Position numbers and translations under genes: made by a program. The notes under the pieces were generated by a model that was given only the letters and a program-made list of their open reading frames with translations, made no database searches and was not told where the DNA came from. Source: Dryococelus australis (Eukaryota; Arthropoda; Insecta; Phasmatodea; Phasmatidae). Taken from it: 64,000 nucleotides of DNA. Shown here one piece after another: positions 23,201 to 36,689 of this stretch (positions are counted from its first letter, which is position 1; each line of letters starts with the position of its first letter). The stretch covers positions 209,740,709 through 209,804,708 of the forward strand of contig CM057009.1 in the NCBI GenBank assembly GCA_029891345.1. Direction: 5' to 3'.

Positions 23201-26200
23201 TGGAGTAATTTGATAATTATTTTTACAAAGAATTTAATATTTAAATAATTTAATTTAACAAAGGCAAAGAATCTTCAACATATAATTGAATTTAATTTGC
23301 TTGACTGATATTAAATTTCAAAGCCGCTAATGTAATTTCCTTTTAAATAATAAACACTGAATATATTTCTGTCCTTTTCAAAGGTAGTGTTTCCCTCCGA
23401 TAGAAATATTTCTTCTTTAATTATTTAATTTCTATATATATCTGCATATTCATAGCATTCCTAAAATATTTGTATGCGAATAATTCTATTTCATATTTAA
23501 AATAAAATAAAATAATATCTTCATAATAATGGTTATACTATTATATATACATATATGATATGTATAAAGAAAACGGCTGTAACAACGCGGCTGTGTAGAG
23601 AAGTGGAAAATGTGAAGAAAGCATATAGGTCATTTTGATTACGACCAACTGTTTGGTCGCAGCGACCCCATGAAATTAGTCTCTCATCGTGTGTGATCAC
23701 CGCTATCACTACACAAAGAAGCTGTTGAGCTCTAATGTTAAGGCCACTTGCGAATGCACGTGTGGAGATTGTGGTGGTTGAGGCGCTTGAGTTGGGAACG
23801 AAATTAGGTGCAAGCAAATTTAACTATTCTTACGCGAGGACATGTCACTAGCGGTGCTAATAAAAAAAATCACCCGAGCCTATCAGGTATTTGAGAATAG
23901 TTCGCTATGGTTGTAACGCGATACATACTAGCTTGTGGTTACAACCTGACCCGTATCCTGGGGTATTCACATGACCAATACCGCAATAAACATTTAATGT
24001 TGCACTGTTATTATTATCACTTTTTTTTTCATTTTGTGGAAAAGTGCCGGTTAAGTATTTGTCTAGAATTGTCCTCAAGCTCTCCGTAAAATTACGGACA
24101 GGTGATTATTCAAAAACGGAACTCGCAGAACTTTGCTACAATTCACGGAATATCTCTATAAGTTTGCTAGTTAGTTTCCTGTACATACAGTTTAAAAAAA
24201 AGAAATAACGAAAACAATATTCAGTTTTTTTATACGGGTGTTTTACGCCGATATAAAGGTCAATTTATAAAGTGAAAATATTTCATTCTTCATCGAGATT
24301 TTAACATAAGCCAAAAGTTGAGGAGTCCACGACTCTAACCATTTACCTCCGACTACCTTTCCACCCTACAGTGTGTAACTTTGGAATATTTAGAAGAGCC
24401 GTATCCAGAAACTCTTTCAGTTTATAGCAACGTTTGAGTTTTAAGTTGTGCTTATTTTTACAGATTCCTGGCGTTTCTTCTTGATGTTCAAAGAAATAGG
24501 CCTAAGTGGTGTGTATATTACAAATGCCGCAGAAACGGCAGTTTTATGTAAATATGGAGATTTTCCGTATTTGACAATTACGGAGCTCAGCTCAGGCCCA
24601 CCCAGAAGGAAGGCCGCCCCCTCTCTACTAGTCTTTCCAACTCTTATTAACTAAGAGCATGTTTTCCAAACACTCTGTCTCCTGTAGCATTCTATTTAAA
24701 TTAACTAAATTTAGTGCAGGATTAATTTTTGAAATTATTTACTTCTCTGTCGCAAGGGTTTTTACGTCTCTCTTGACGGCTTTTCCCTTGCTCTTCATAG
24801 TCAAGAGTATCTCTAAGTACACTTAGGGAGATAGTCATGGTCCCAAAGTGCAGATCATGGCTGGCCAATCCCTCTTTGCAGCGATGCATGTCTCCTTGCA
24901 TGATTGTCCTTCCTAGTAGGCGTAAGGGGTTAGCCCTGAGACGCAATAAAATCCCGCTCTACCTTCGGGCCGTAACTTCACATATCACTTAGAATAAAGT
25001 AGTTTAGAAAAAAAAGGGGGGGGGCAGGTCGGTGCACTCTATCATGGGCCCATTTTCATGAGAGGCCTCTCTTGATGGATAAAAATAATATGATACATTA
25101 TATTATATTAGTTGCGCATCATTGTTTACTGACTGTAAAATGCCAACCCGTCGTGGGTAAACCCAGTGACAAGCATGCGCTTTGGGCCTTTCTTAAAAGA
25201 ATCGAGAATTAAAACACAATCATTCCGTGGTTTTAGTTTCAGCATACGGCCGGTTTCAGATCTAATTTTGGCCGAATCTTCAAGAATAATTTCTGGTCAC
25301 AAGAAACACCTGTTTATGGGAGAAGTTACTCTGGAATTTCTTTCGTATTCTCGACTATAAATATATTTATAATTTCTGTGAGTTTTAGCTTTGTTGTAGT
25401 ACAATTTTCTTTGAAATTCTGCAAAGGAATTTTTGTTGCTGGTATATGCATTGACCAATGACGTGTAGTGAGTTTTTACAGGGTAAACAATACTTATAAT
25501 AGCCCCACATATTTGAGTGTTATAGATAACATTTGTTAGTGCTGAGCTGTGGTTCCATTTTCAATTTCTTCGAACAAATGCAACTTTCGACATTGCTTAT
25601 TCTCTACATGTATTTACCGTTTTATAATATCAAACAATAGTCATAAAAACGGAAACGACATGACTGTAATAATAATAAAACTGGATATTATTTAGAGAGC
25701 ATATTACAAATTATAAGAAAACTCACATTCTCCCGAACACTTTCATTCACTTTCAAAGGAAAAATTAGGACTTGAGGACGAAAACAGAACGACTGCTTAC
25801 CCTGCCGAAGGAATGCGAGATGGTAACTCGCTTGCGAATTTGATTCATCGCTAGTCGCTCCCTGTTTGTGGAAATAAATACTAGATAGTTGCACTATGGG
25901 TGTACGATACGGAAGTTACGAAAAATCTGTTTCTCGAATTGGAAAAGGGAAACTCAGAATTTAATGTGTTTGAATTTAAAGTTAAGGCGAAAACTACAAA
26001 GGGTCAAACCTTTCCAATATTTATAGGGCAAGTATTGCTACCCTTGCGTCTACGAAATAAACGCCACTGGCATTGACATATTTAAGATAAGGCTACCTAC
26101 ACACTTCCGTAGGACTCGCTCTCATAATCAACGTATATCTGTACTTAATATTAATGCATTAAAATTTATCGCCTGACGTCTTACCGTTTTTGCAAGTTTA

Positions 26201-27342
26201 TTATATTTCGTGTTTTTCACTCAAACCACACAGCTATTAATTATGTTGTAATTTAGCGATGATTTGGTTTTATCTATTCACCTCGAACCTGGTGTTTAGT
26301 TAATATATAGTTAATATAGTCTCGTTCGACGCATCGAGCTCGTGCAGAGAATAAAAGCAAAATTAATTGAACTCACTACTTTCGCTTTTAAAAAAAGAAA
26401 AACTTTGTATTTATTTCATGGGGCACGAAAAACTTGCAAATTTTTCCTTACCGTGGGTTTACAAGTTAAAAATTATGGACTAAGAATGATGTAGTAATCA
26501 CTGATCGTGCAAACGGAAACACAACTTTTGTATTTACGAATTACAATCACATAATGATTTTGTATTCTAACCAACGAACACTCGCGATGATTGTGTCTTC
26601 TAATAAGCATTTAGTCATAATTTAATTGCAGGAGAATATGTTCTGGCAGAATGTCTTTTTACTTTGAATTTAATTCTCAAATACAAGCATAAACATTATC
26701 GAAAATTCACACTTTTATTATTTTAATTAATGCTTATAGTTCTAAATACCACTTTCCGCAAAGAACACATACTTCCATGCTATGATTCGTCATAACAACA
26801 GGCGATTTATTAAGATATGAAAAAAAATTATTTATTGTAATGGTTAAGGAAAACCCATAAAGCGCACACAGTGGCGTAACTAGAGACTTTCAGGAATCTG
26901 GCAAACATTTCTAGTATAAACCTTCTTCCAAATTTGGTTAACTTATCTGGTGTTAATATATTATTGGTTAACAAATTATATTCATGGAATTAGCTGTATA
27001 AGACGCAGTAGTATGTACAAATACCTCAGTATTTATTTTCGCTTACAATTTTTGGTATATCTTATAGTCTTATATATTTTCGTTCTGGTAATAATAATTA
27101 TTATTTTTAAACCTGTTTATTGTGGCCCGCTTACAGGTACACACATTAATTCAGTGATTACACTACTGTTTCGAAAATTGCCATACCCGGAAAGAATGAC
27201 CCGAACGAATCCAAACTCGGAGGATGTGTAGAACAGTGTACCAGCAATATGTTATAACGTTTGCAGAGAGATGGCGTACACGTAGGCCCAGCAGCGCCCT
27301 CTCTGTGAAGTGCCGTCAAACGAAGTGAAAGCAAGTGCCATT
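20234..27342. other. Long AT-rich region, no gene recognised
   Basis: About 7 kb with T/A homopolymers (for example T-run at about 22238-22252, G-run at about 25016-25024) and no open frame with family features. 23560-23830, 24590-24960 and 25140-25330 are slightly less AT-rich but carry no motif I can name. A 7-bp-arm hairpin TCCGTAA/TTACGGA is at 24083-24098. An isolated CAGTGGCGTAACTAG at 26869 resembles the end of a hAT-type MITE without a partner. Confidence 0.45.
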
Positions 27343-28338
27343 ATGCCTCGTCGATGTCAAAGAGCGCCATATCAGAATGTGAGAGAGTTCGAACGAGGCA
27401 GAATGACCACTTCTCCGGGAAACGGTGTTGTCATAATGTGATATTTCGTCTCGTACAGGGCATTCTGCTACTTAAGTAATGCGTGTGTGGCAGAGTGGAT
27501 AGAAGAGGGTCATAAGCAGCGACGAGCGGGTATTGGACCACGTAATGTGACCACAGTACGGGATGACTGCCATCTTATCAGCACGATCGTAACGGACCGT
27601 ACAGCATCGTCCACAGTGTTGGCCTAACACTGGAGTACTGCAACGGGTGTGGATGATTTGACGCCGTCTGCTGCGGGCTGGAATGGTGTCACGTGTGCCA
27701 TTGCGTCGGAATCCAATGTCCAGAAACCACAAACGCCTCAGACTGCAATGGGTACGTAAACGCCGTGGCAAAATGTAGTGTTTTCGGACAAGTTCCACTT
27801 CAACCTTTCCTACAGTGATGGCCGTATACGTGTTAGACTCTACCGTGGTGACAACATTCTAACCGCCTGCATTGTGAAGAGGCATAACGGACAATCGCCA
27901 AGAGTGATGGTTCGGTGCGCCTTGGATACAACATGCGATCTTGACTCTTACATATTGAGGGCAATATGAACAGCAGCCGCTATATAAGGGAGGTACTGTC
28001 CCTCCTTCAGGCAACTGCACATTACATATTTCAGCAGGACAATGACCGGTCACGTATGGCTAAAAATGTGCAATCTTTTTTTCAATGAACGACGGGTACC
28101 ACTGTTTCCCTGGCCTGCACGTTCGCCTGACATGTCGCCCATCGAACATAACTGGGATATGGTTGGTCGGCGACTTGTTCGTTACGGACCTTCAGCAACT
28201 ACTGTTGATACTTTATTGACTCGCATACAAATCGCGTAGAGGGAGTTTCCCCAGGAACATATCCAGGTACTTTTTGATTCCATGCCACGACATTTAGGGA
28301 CTTTGATTGCAGCACGTGGGGGTTTCAAACCATACTGA
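27343..28338 (+). pseudogene. Tc1/mariner-superfamily transposase
   Basis: The ATG at 27343 begins MPRRCQRAPYQNVREFERGR, the usual start of an insect Tc1-like transposase and its first HTH. The middle is frameshifted and partly deleted. The catalytic region reads VVFSDKFHFNLSYSDGRIRV (first Asp in FSD kept), then FQQDN (second Asp kept) and LFPWPARSPDMSPIEHNWDM, where the third acidic residue is the Glu of SPIEH (DD34E type). It ends FDSMPRHLGTLIAARGGFKP at 28338, near full length. In-frame stops after GVVIM, TAMGT, ILRAI and IQIA kill it. Inverted repeats could not be paired. Confidence 0.9.
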
Positions 28339-31300
28339 ATTCTCAGAGGCAGAGATAATTTACAGTTCTGTAATCCTAATCAGTTGTGTATTGTCAAGTA
28401 CCCAATCTGAGGTATAAAGTTCATTTCAATCACATGTATCCTTCTTGGTATTGCATTTTTCACAAACGGTAGTACAATTAGAGTTGATCGTACATTTGTG
28501 ACATGGAAGTTATATTTAAAATTATGTTATTAATGTTGTGATTTTATAACGTGTGTTTATTTTAACTTAACTTGTGTACATTATACCATCCAAGAACTGA
28601 ACTAAACATTTTGTGGCTTCTATTGTTTGGCTTTGTACTTGCTCTGAGCATGCAATCTCTCTTTGAAGGCGCCTAGTTCAAATTTCGAATATTTGGTGAT
28701 TTGCAATATAGAAAAAGGTTCTGGAAATATTGTTTTGTTCTACTTCAGATTGGACTGGCGTTCTCTGGGAGGTCACCGAATTTGTCGGCTGATTTTACCG
28801 TCAACTTTTAAGTTCAGGTGTCAATTATGGAACCACTAGGTCAGTCTAAGACTATGCAACGTGTGCACAGGAGATGATGTCCCAAATCGCTGCAATTTAG
28901 ATTTATGGAGGGTTAAAGAGGAGACGCAGCCTTTCCGCATTGCTATGGGGAAAATGTCTACAGACCTGTTCCAACTCCAGTCTTCCCCAAATGTGATATC
29001 GCCAGGTGAAATGGTTCCCTTTTTAACGTTCCAGCACCGTTAAATCGAATTTTATTTAGCCCGGAAATATGAAATGCGTGCTTACATTCTGCGTCCTGAG
29101 ATTGAACAGTTTTGTGAAATGAATATTTTAGATTTTTGGGAAAACCTAGAAGCTTATCGAATCTCAAAAACCCCTGAGTTGATCAAGGTTCATTTGTCTA
29201 ACAGTGTAAATCTACAAATATTTGTGCTACATAAACTTGTGTGATCAAATTGTGTGTTGATATTTGAGTACTTTGATGAATTCACCCGACCACTTACTGG
29301 CACTACATCAAATTGCTATCAATTAATTTTAATTTCTAGTTGCGCACACATATAAGCCTAAACTAAAATATATTAATTGAAAATACACAGAATATATATT
29401 TTTACAATTATTTTTAATGTTTTACGGGCAGCGTCATTATTTTTAAGTTTCACACAACGAAAATTTTTAATGAATCATAATTCTGTGTGTTTGTTATATT
29501 TTATTAACCCACTGAGTCTTTGTTTAGGTCTAGTGTTTCTTTGTGTTTTCTGATAGTGTTAATTTGGGTGTATTTTCGTGTTATTATGTCAATAGCGACA
29601 ATTTTGTTTTGTGTTACATCGCCCGTATTGTGTTCTGTTCATCACCCACGTAACACACATAAAATTTAATTTGGATGCCTTAACTATACCAAAAATATTA
29701 TTAATTCTCTGTAGCTAGTAACATGCCACATTTTAGATGCACACAAATCTAAATATATTTGCTGCGTCAAATTTTACCTTTTATTTCTACGTTTTTTCAA
29801 TGTATATAACTACTTATATATGTGCATATAGTGCCTTAAAATTCCTCTCAGCTTTGACTTCAGCGAAGTTATCTATTACTTCTCCGAAGTACAGCTTCCT
29901 AGCCATGGACAGCTAAACAGTTAGAAGTGCATATCGTGTCTTTTTTTACCCAAGGCACTCCTCAGATGCATATTTAATATTTTAAGTTTTAAAAATAAAC
30001 GTTCTACACTGGCATTTAAATTTTACACCCTTTGTTTCGGGTCACCAACGTTAGATAAAGCTTTATACTTAAACATTTGAAACACTATTGTGTTTTACTG
30101 TATATCATATTCCTCAAGTGAAAAATAAATATTTCCGAAATAAATTTTTGGGATCATCTAACCATTCGTATTGAGAGTGTTCGTCACTCTGCGCACGAAT
30201 TTTTCAATGTCGAGTTTGAAGGAGTAAGTTGAATGGATCAGTTATTTTGATATTACGTCTGCAAGGTGTAAGTATGATTTAATACGCAGGTGGACAGGCG
30301 GAGCCTATTGGCCTATAAATATTACGTGAATATAGTCCAAACATTGTGACATTATTATTCATGCTGCTCGCTGCTCTGAACCAGTCAGAGCAGGCTGCAT
30401 AAGCAAAGGCATCACGGCGTAGTATTACGAAGATTCAGCATACTTTCGCCAGTTACCATACCGCGACACTAAACTGATTACAGATAGCTTATTATTTCAT
30501 TGTTACCCTACGTAAAACAAAAAATCTATATGTTTAAAATAGAACAACACATTTATATGACTTTAGAAATGAATAGTGATGTGTTTAATATATCTAATGT
30601 TAATAGCGATGATTTCTTGAATAAAAGGAAACATTTCCTGTCCTGGCGGGCCTCTTCATGTTGTGGACCAATTCAGCCACCTTTTAGTTACAAATTAAAC
30701 ACACTTGAGCTATTAATATTTATTGTGAACCAACGCGTTGAGCAATACAGTTTTGGTACTTTTTTTACACGTCATACTTCTTCATTTAAAGCAATCGTTT
30801 TCAACTTAAAACCCACCCTTGCTCGGGACTGCGATTTACATTTTTTTTTTCAAAATCCTGCCTGCGTTGCCATTTACGGACTACCAACACAAGAACTTAA
30901 TTTAAGGCACGATTCCTATTGACCAATATAACGATATTGAGCTACATACTTTTATTTTCATTTCATGATACAAATCTCTTATAATAAATTATGGGTTTTA
31001 AAGTAATGATAGTTCTCTGCTCACTTACAGCAACTCCAAATGGAACATTTGAAGTAAAATTACTCACAAAAATCGATACATCTTGTGTTGAACCAAAGTA
31101 CAGGTCGTATCATGTGAACGTCTTTCGTCCCTAATGAAGTTTAAAGTAAGCGAGTATCTGACAAACAGTTAAAAATGTTAATAATATAAAGTGTTTACAA
31201 CAAATCACGTTGTATTTCAGGTGAAAACAACGACGCATATCATAGTTTTACGCTGCTTTGATTATATTTTATAAATTTTCACATCATATAAGCACAACAT

Positions 31301-32040
31301 TTATACTATAGCTAAATATGTTCAAATTAACTGAGACTTTGATTAAAAAAACCTGTCATGAATTTCGTGATATAAGTGGACTCCTCTTCTAATGAATGTA
31401 TTTAATTTAGTTTATTATAGGCCTACTGACCGACAGAGCAGTTGTAAACATATTTGAGTATTAGGTGTACAGCAAAACTAATATTTGCATGAAACAACTT
31501 ATTCTGCTGAGTTTAATCGGCAGGTGGTATAAATTAATCAACACTGTGTCACACCTCTGCAAGCTGCGTATAACAGCATCGTAATTATACATTAAGCTGG
31601 TGCGAATGTCTCCCATCTGTCATGCAAAATATGTTCGGGATTCTGTATCATTACTGAGCCACACAACCAATCATTTGCATATTAAGTGAACTGCAAGTAG
31701 ACAGAGACATACTTCAAGTGTGTGATGTTGCGATATACATAACAATACTTATTTTTATTTCTTTGTTTTATTTTTCAGCTTCATTATTTACCAACTTACG
31801 TGACTGTTCTGCATTGCAATTAAAATATGTAAAAATATGTGTATTTACGAGGGCTGATTCAGAAGTCATTTCAACTATTGGTTATCTCCCGAAAATGACC
31901 CAACATAGGAAACGTTGTATGTAACGTTGAAAGTGTACGACATGTACGTTTTAAACGTGACACCACATGGGGCATGGATGCAGGCATGTCCAGCAATGTA
32001 GAAAGAAAACCGTGACTGTTTGAAATAACTGTTTTATTGA
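28339..32040. other. Non-coding AT-rich; no gene recognised
   Basis: A 140-codon open frame at 30500-30922 shows no domain and has noncoding-like composition. A TACGAGGGCTGATTCAGAAG phrase at about 31847 resembles a mariner-type terminus, but no inverted partner was found. Otherwise nothing is supported. Confidence 0.4.
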
Positions 32041-32281
32041 TATAGGCGATGCATGATAAAGTGAGCACTTTTTAAGGCCATGGTGAATTTTTCCTTTTGG
32101 CCAATTTCTATGTTTCTGTCACTTCTTAACATAAACATGGCCATGTGACTAACAAACATAATGTATACTTTCCACCACTCCAAAAATTAACGTCTGCAGC
32201 TGTAATAAATCATATTTATTAGTTGTTAATGCCTGTTGGAAGAGCCTTAAAAAGTGCTCACTTTACCGTGAACAGCCTATA
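32041..32281. mobile_element. MITE-like element 1, ~38-bp inverted arms
   Basis: The left arm 32041-32078 (TATAGGC ... GTGAGCACTTTTTAAGGC) pairs with the right arm 32244-32281 (GCCTTAAAAAGTGCTCAC ... GCCTATA). About 165 bp lies between the arms, with no coding. The ends TATAGGC/GCCTATA fit a TA target duplication, as for Tc1/mariner-related MITEs. The class is inferred. Confidence 0.7.
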
Positions 32282-32590
32282 TATTCTCGTATACACTCAT
32301 GTGAACGGTTACGTATCGTACGTGTACGAGATGTTTAACAATTTTTAAAATAGTCCCGAGCTTGTCCATGGTTCGTTACCAGTGATGAGGCAGGCGGGAA
32401 ATGCGATCGGCTGCATGACATCCGTCAATGTGCGCCAACTCTCGTCGAAATGCTATAACGATATCTGCTCATCGCTGGCAGCGATCCGTGGACAAACTCG
32501 GAGATTACTTAAAAATTGTTAAATAGCTTGTCCATGCACGACACGTGCCCGTTCACATGAGTGCATACAGTTTGTACGAGGATATATATT
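32278..32590. mobile_element. MITE-like element 2, long gapped inverted arms
   Basis: TATATATTCTCGTA ... CACTCATGTGAACGG on the left (32278-32308) pairs with CCGTTCACATGAGTG ... TACGAGGATATATA on the right (32549-32590). The pairing resumes inside: GTTTAACAATTTTTAA (about 32333) with TTAAAAATTGTTAAAT (about 32509). AGCTTGTCCATG occurs in both arms in the same direction, an extra subrepeat. It abuts element 1 within a few bases. Confidence 0.65.
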
Positions 32591-32810
32591 ACTTGTATAG
32601 CAATGTAACGCGCCCTAATGACCATCCTATCATAATAATAATTAGTCCCAATTCTCAATAGGTGATAATTCCTTATACGATTATTCTTACAGCATGCAAT
32701 GTTAGTATTAAATTTCGAAATATATTAGTACAAATGTTTAAAAAATTTTATAGATGACTACAGTAGCAAAATATATTTTTAAATTACAACCAAATACATA
32801 CAAATACTAT

Positions 32811-33059
32811 AGTGAAGTGGGTGAAGAGATTCGGGCGGCTCTTAACATCGATGTCTTGAGAGCCGATGAGGGTGAAATGAGGTGAGTATGGAGCAGCGCC
32901 CGAATGTTAGGACGGGGGAAATGGAAGGTCCCAGAGAAGACCCGCCGACCAGCGGCATCGTCCGGTACAATTGCCACATACGAAAATCCGGGAGCGACCC
33001 GGCCGGTAATCGAGCTCAGTTAGAGCGAGTAGTCTAACCACTAAACCACGGTGGCCCCC
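32811..33059 (-). repeat. tRNA-derived SINE
   Basis: On the minus strand from 33059: GGGGCCACCGTGGTTTAGTG followed by GTTAGACTA (A box) and, about 40 bases on, GGTCGCTCCCGGATTTTC (B-box-like). A non-tRNA body continues to about 32811. The minus-strand translation of the body contains CTGRCRWSAGLLWDLPFPPS, a phrase I recall as a common repeat-derived peptide in insect gene predictions. Transcription would be by pol III. It overlaps a 79-codon spurious open frame. Confidence 0.8.
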
Positions 33060-34949
33060 ATGAACACTATAAACAAATACGTAACCATTGTACATTTCTG
33101 CATTAACGCCTAGCAGTATTATTATAACTTCCGAACTTCTGTTCATGAATGCATTTCATTTGTTTTAGACTAGAATTGCGATATTACTATAACAGAATTT
33201 AGCATTTATATTATTATCTCTCTGAAAATATATATTTTTAACAATGGCGAAAGTATACTTACGAAATCAAAACTTAAGAGTTGGATGGCCCCCCTTCGTT
33301 TTTTTTTCTTTTTAAATAGTAGTTTGCGCGGAGACTCGGTAAATAAATGTTCTGCAAATACTTTTTGTCAGAAAGATAAAAAAAAATTACTATCTAATAT
33401 TTATGTTTTTACGTTAGTCATATTAAGTGCATTCTCGGAGAAAAACATGGTTAAATATCGCATTTTGAAAGCTTGCCTATCCAGTTTCATTAAGCGGCAA
33501 GAGAAAGTACAAACTTACAGGCGTAGTTTAATTTGCGGGCTTTCATCTCGTGTAATAAAACCTCTATGCTACAGATCTAATTTTCACAGTACAGCGTTAA
33601 AACGGAAACAGTGCACGTCTTGCGCGTAGGAGTGATGAGACACTAGACGTGCGTTTTAGTGTCACAGGTAGCGCTACCTTGCTTCTTTACCTTGGACACG
33701 GGGATCCATCCCACAATAATTTTTGGACATACGGCCTACGCGTGTTTTCAACTACAGAGCCTGTCATTTTAGCAAATTTAAATATAATAAATATGTAGTT
33801 ATAAATATGTTGGAAATTGTAACCTACTACGAAATTACATATTTCTCGTATTTTTTATTTGCTAGAATAATTTAACTCTAAACTTTTGAGAATATTTTCT
33901 GTTATAGCAAGATATTTACTCGTAATTTTGTATGGCACATTTACTGTACAGTCAGGGAATGTTGTATCACTGGTCATTTGTATTTTTTTGCAATCATATG
34001 AAGTAATTTTCTCTTGCATGTATGCATAATTTGCTTTTCTTACGTTTAAATAAATTTTCAAATTTATCTGAGTACTAATTGCCTTCTCGAGATAGTTTTT
34101 AAATATAAATATGACTGTTTTAAATCTTTCATAGTAAAAATACACGTATCAATAGGCCTTATGTATATTCCAAATTATTCTGGAAGTTAACAAGTGTAAT
34201 ATATAATTAATATTACAGTTTGATTCAGTATCTTGTAATTCAATTGCGTGTACATTATTATCATAAAATAATTATACATTGATACTTCAATTAGTGTAAA
34301 CGTTAACTGAAGAACGAAATGTATAATAGACATTTTTTAAAGTAAAAACTCGGTAATATTGTGCATACGCTTACCGCATACTGTTTTGTACACTGAGAAA
34401 GAGTTCCAATTAATATAGTTCCAATTAATATAGTAGTTTAAACAAAATTGTTTGAATTCGTATAATGCCTTCCTTACAGAAAATTATTGTCAATTTGTCA
34501 AATCAAATGTAGGTATATTTTTTTTTTGCTGTAAATACTCAGTTTGGTTTTTTCGTCACATTTTATCCAGGCGAAAATTTTTTACTTCAACAGTGATGAT
34601 TTCTTTAGTAACTATTCAAAAATTATTTTGTTGGTTCAAACATAACCTTTTCTCTGTGTTCTTATGTCTCCTAGCAGTTTAGGTATTATTTTTTATGTGT
34701 AATATGCAATAAAGCTTAGCATAATTTACTCATTGTATTTCAGTATTCTTATGTCAGTAAAATTTTGTTGTCAAATGTAAAAAGCGATTATATACTATTT
34801 TATAAAATAATTTAATTTTATCATTATTTTTTTTAAATTTGAGATAGAATTCATTTACTTCGAAGTATAATAACACATTTTTAGTAGTTCTATAAATTCC
34901 GGTATCACTTTTAGGTTACAAGTAATAATTATTGTGATTATCGTTACAG
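33060..34949. other. AT-rich non-coding; nothing recognised
   Basis: The only structure is a perfect 15-bp tandem duplication (AGTTCCAATTAATAT twice) at about 34402-34432. The 114-codon frame at 33285-33629 has no domain. Confidence 0.4.
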
Positions 34950-36689
34950 GCTGCAATAGTGGGTTTTGGAACTGGTATGATCCTGTTCTTCAGAGTAAAG
35001 AACAAGTACTGCACAACTTGTACTTGTGCTGAAACGAAAGGCAAGACTCCATCGTCGCACGCACGTAAAAAACTGGGGTGAAAATCAAAGCTCATCAAGT
35101 ATGGAAGCAGCATCGATTGTTGAAAGATTTTGCCAGAGTGTAAAAATGTACGGAACAAAATATAATAAACTTATTGCTGATAAGAACAGTAATGTGTTTA
35201 AAAAAATTTCGGTTGCACAGCCTTACAAAAATGTCGCCGTAGAAAAAATTGAATGTACCAATCATCGTCTACGTAATTTATATAATAAATTGAAGGAGAT
35301 TTCAACTAAGTTAACAAACTGAAGAAAGACATTGACATTAGAAAAATCTGTGTAATAATATTCTTAGATTCAGGACAGCTGTTTTTAGAGCTGTACAAGA
35401 CAGGCAATAAAAAGAACTACTACTCCATGAAAAGTTAAAGAATTAAGGAAAGATATATTAAATACCAAAAACCTCATATTTGGAGAGCATTCAGTTTGCA
35501 CGGCGTTAGGTTACATCTGAAAATTGGATGGTAGCGATCACAATTATATACCAAAACGTATTGAAAGTGGTGTGCACAATAATACCTCTGGTGTAGTAAA
35601 ACAAATGAGCAATCATAGTAGAAGTCAGATACATAATGTGACCAACAACCCTGTAGAACACTACCGTTCAGCTGTTGCCAAATTTGTCTGTGGCAAAAAA
35701 AATATCTTTTCCACTAAACATTCCTATGCTGGGAGGTGCGCATATGCAGTTATATTACACAACACAGGCATGCCATTGTATAAATTACACAAAACTATGT
35801 ACAACAAGAGCCCAAGAAAATTTTGCGGAAGTATGGAATAGAGGCGAAAAATTAAAATTGAAGCCAGTAAGACTAAAAGGAGGACAAATGCAAAAAAGTG
35901 TCGTAGGCCATTATTTACACAGACACTTCCGATAAATGTAATGGCGTCAATGCTGAAAAGCCAGATATGGATCCAGAGACATTCAACAGAGAGTGCGAAG
36001 AATTCCTCGATTCATTACGAAAAAGTGAAACGGGAAGGCAAAGATTTGAAAGGGCAACAGTCATGCAAAGAGAAAGAGGCGAATAGAGAGAAAGAAGACG
36101 AAAAATACTCACAGCATCGCATTTTGGTAGAATTTGCAACATGAAACTATACAGCAGTTGAAACTATATTGTACAACAGAACATACACCAAAGGAATGAA
36201 ATATGGAAGGGAAAACGAACAGTTTGCGAAAGAAGTGCTGGAGAATAAAGATTTAGGATTGTAGACTGTTTGTTGATCCTGACCTTCCCTTCTTCGGCGC
36301 CACACCTTATGTACTTGTTGTCGAAGTTGGCATTGTTGAAATTAAATGCCCGTCATCTGCATCACATATGACACCTACAGTGACCATTACGAAAAAGAAA
36401 ATAGCTGCCTGGGATATTGACAAAGCAGGACATATTTTGAAGATGAAAATTATTCATAATTTTCATCTGCAAGCTCTAGGACAGTTAGTTACACGTCACC
36501 CGACGTAAATATTGCTTAATCTGCCTATGGACACCACTGGGTATCAGGATTGAAAGAATAGAGAGAAAATGCAACTTCTTGAACACCGAAATGAAACCGA
36601 AATTGGAAAAGTTGTACCTAAACTGCCTTCTTCCCAAGTTAATTGATCCACTATACACTAGGTCAATGCCAATAAGAAATCCTGTGTAA
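34950..36689 (+). pseudogene. Mutator-like transposase / YqaJ-type nuclease protein, 5' truncated
   Basis: Starts abruptly with AAIVGFGTGMILFFRVKNKY and CTTC, internal residues of an arthropod Mutator-like transposase-domain family, right after an acceptor-like TTACAG. Next come VKNWGENQSSSSMEA and YKNVAVEKIECTNHRLRNLY at about 35080-35290. After a poorly conserved middle, a YqaJ/lambda-exonuclease-like region follows at about 36190-36690: KGMKYGRENEQFAKEVLENK, DPDLPFFGATPYVLVVEVGI, VEIKCPSS, then LYLNCLLPKLIDPLYTRSMP and IRNP to the end. The nuclease core would need the Asp of ASPDG, here read as ATPYV, and EIKCP, here kept. Many frameshifts break it. These proteins are transposon-encoded; a nuclease role in excision or replication is inferred. 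Confidence 0.75.

Noticed and set aside
24722-24946. 74-codon minus frame with a peptide resembling repeat-derived predictions
   Set aside because: Only a vague memory of similar phrases; no domain or repeat boundaries visible.
26869-26883. CAGTGGCGTAACTAG, like a hAT MITE terminus
   Set aside because: No inverted partner found downstream.
30500-30922. 140-codon open frame
   Set aside because: Among the longest frames, but with no motif, atypical composition and no neighbouring exon signals.
31847-31870. TACGAGGGCTGATTCAGAAG, like a mariner terminus
   Set aside because: No matching opposite end and no transposase.
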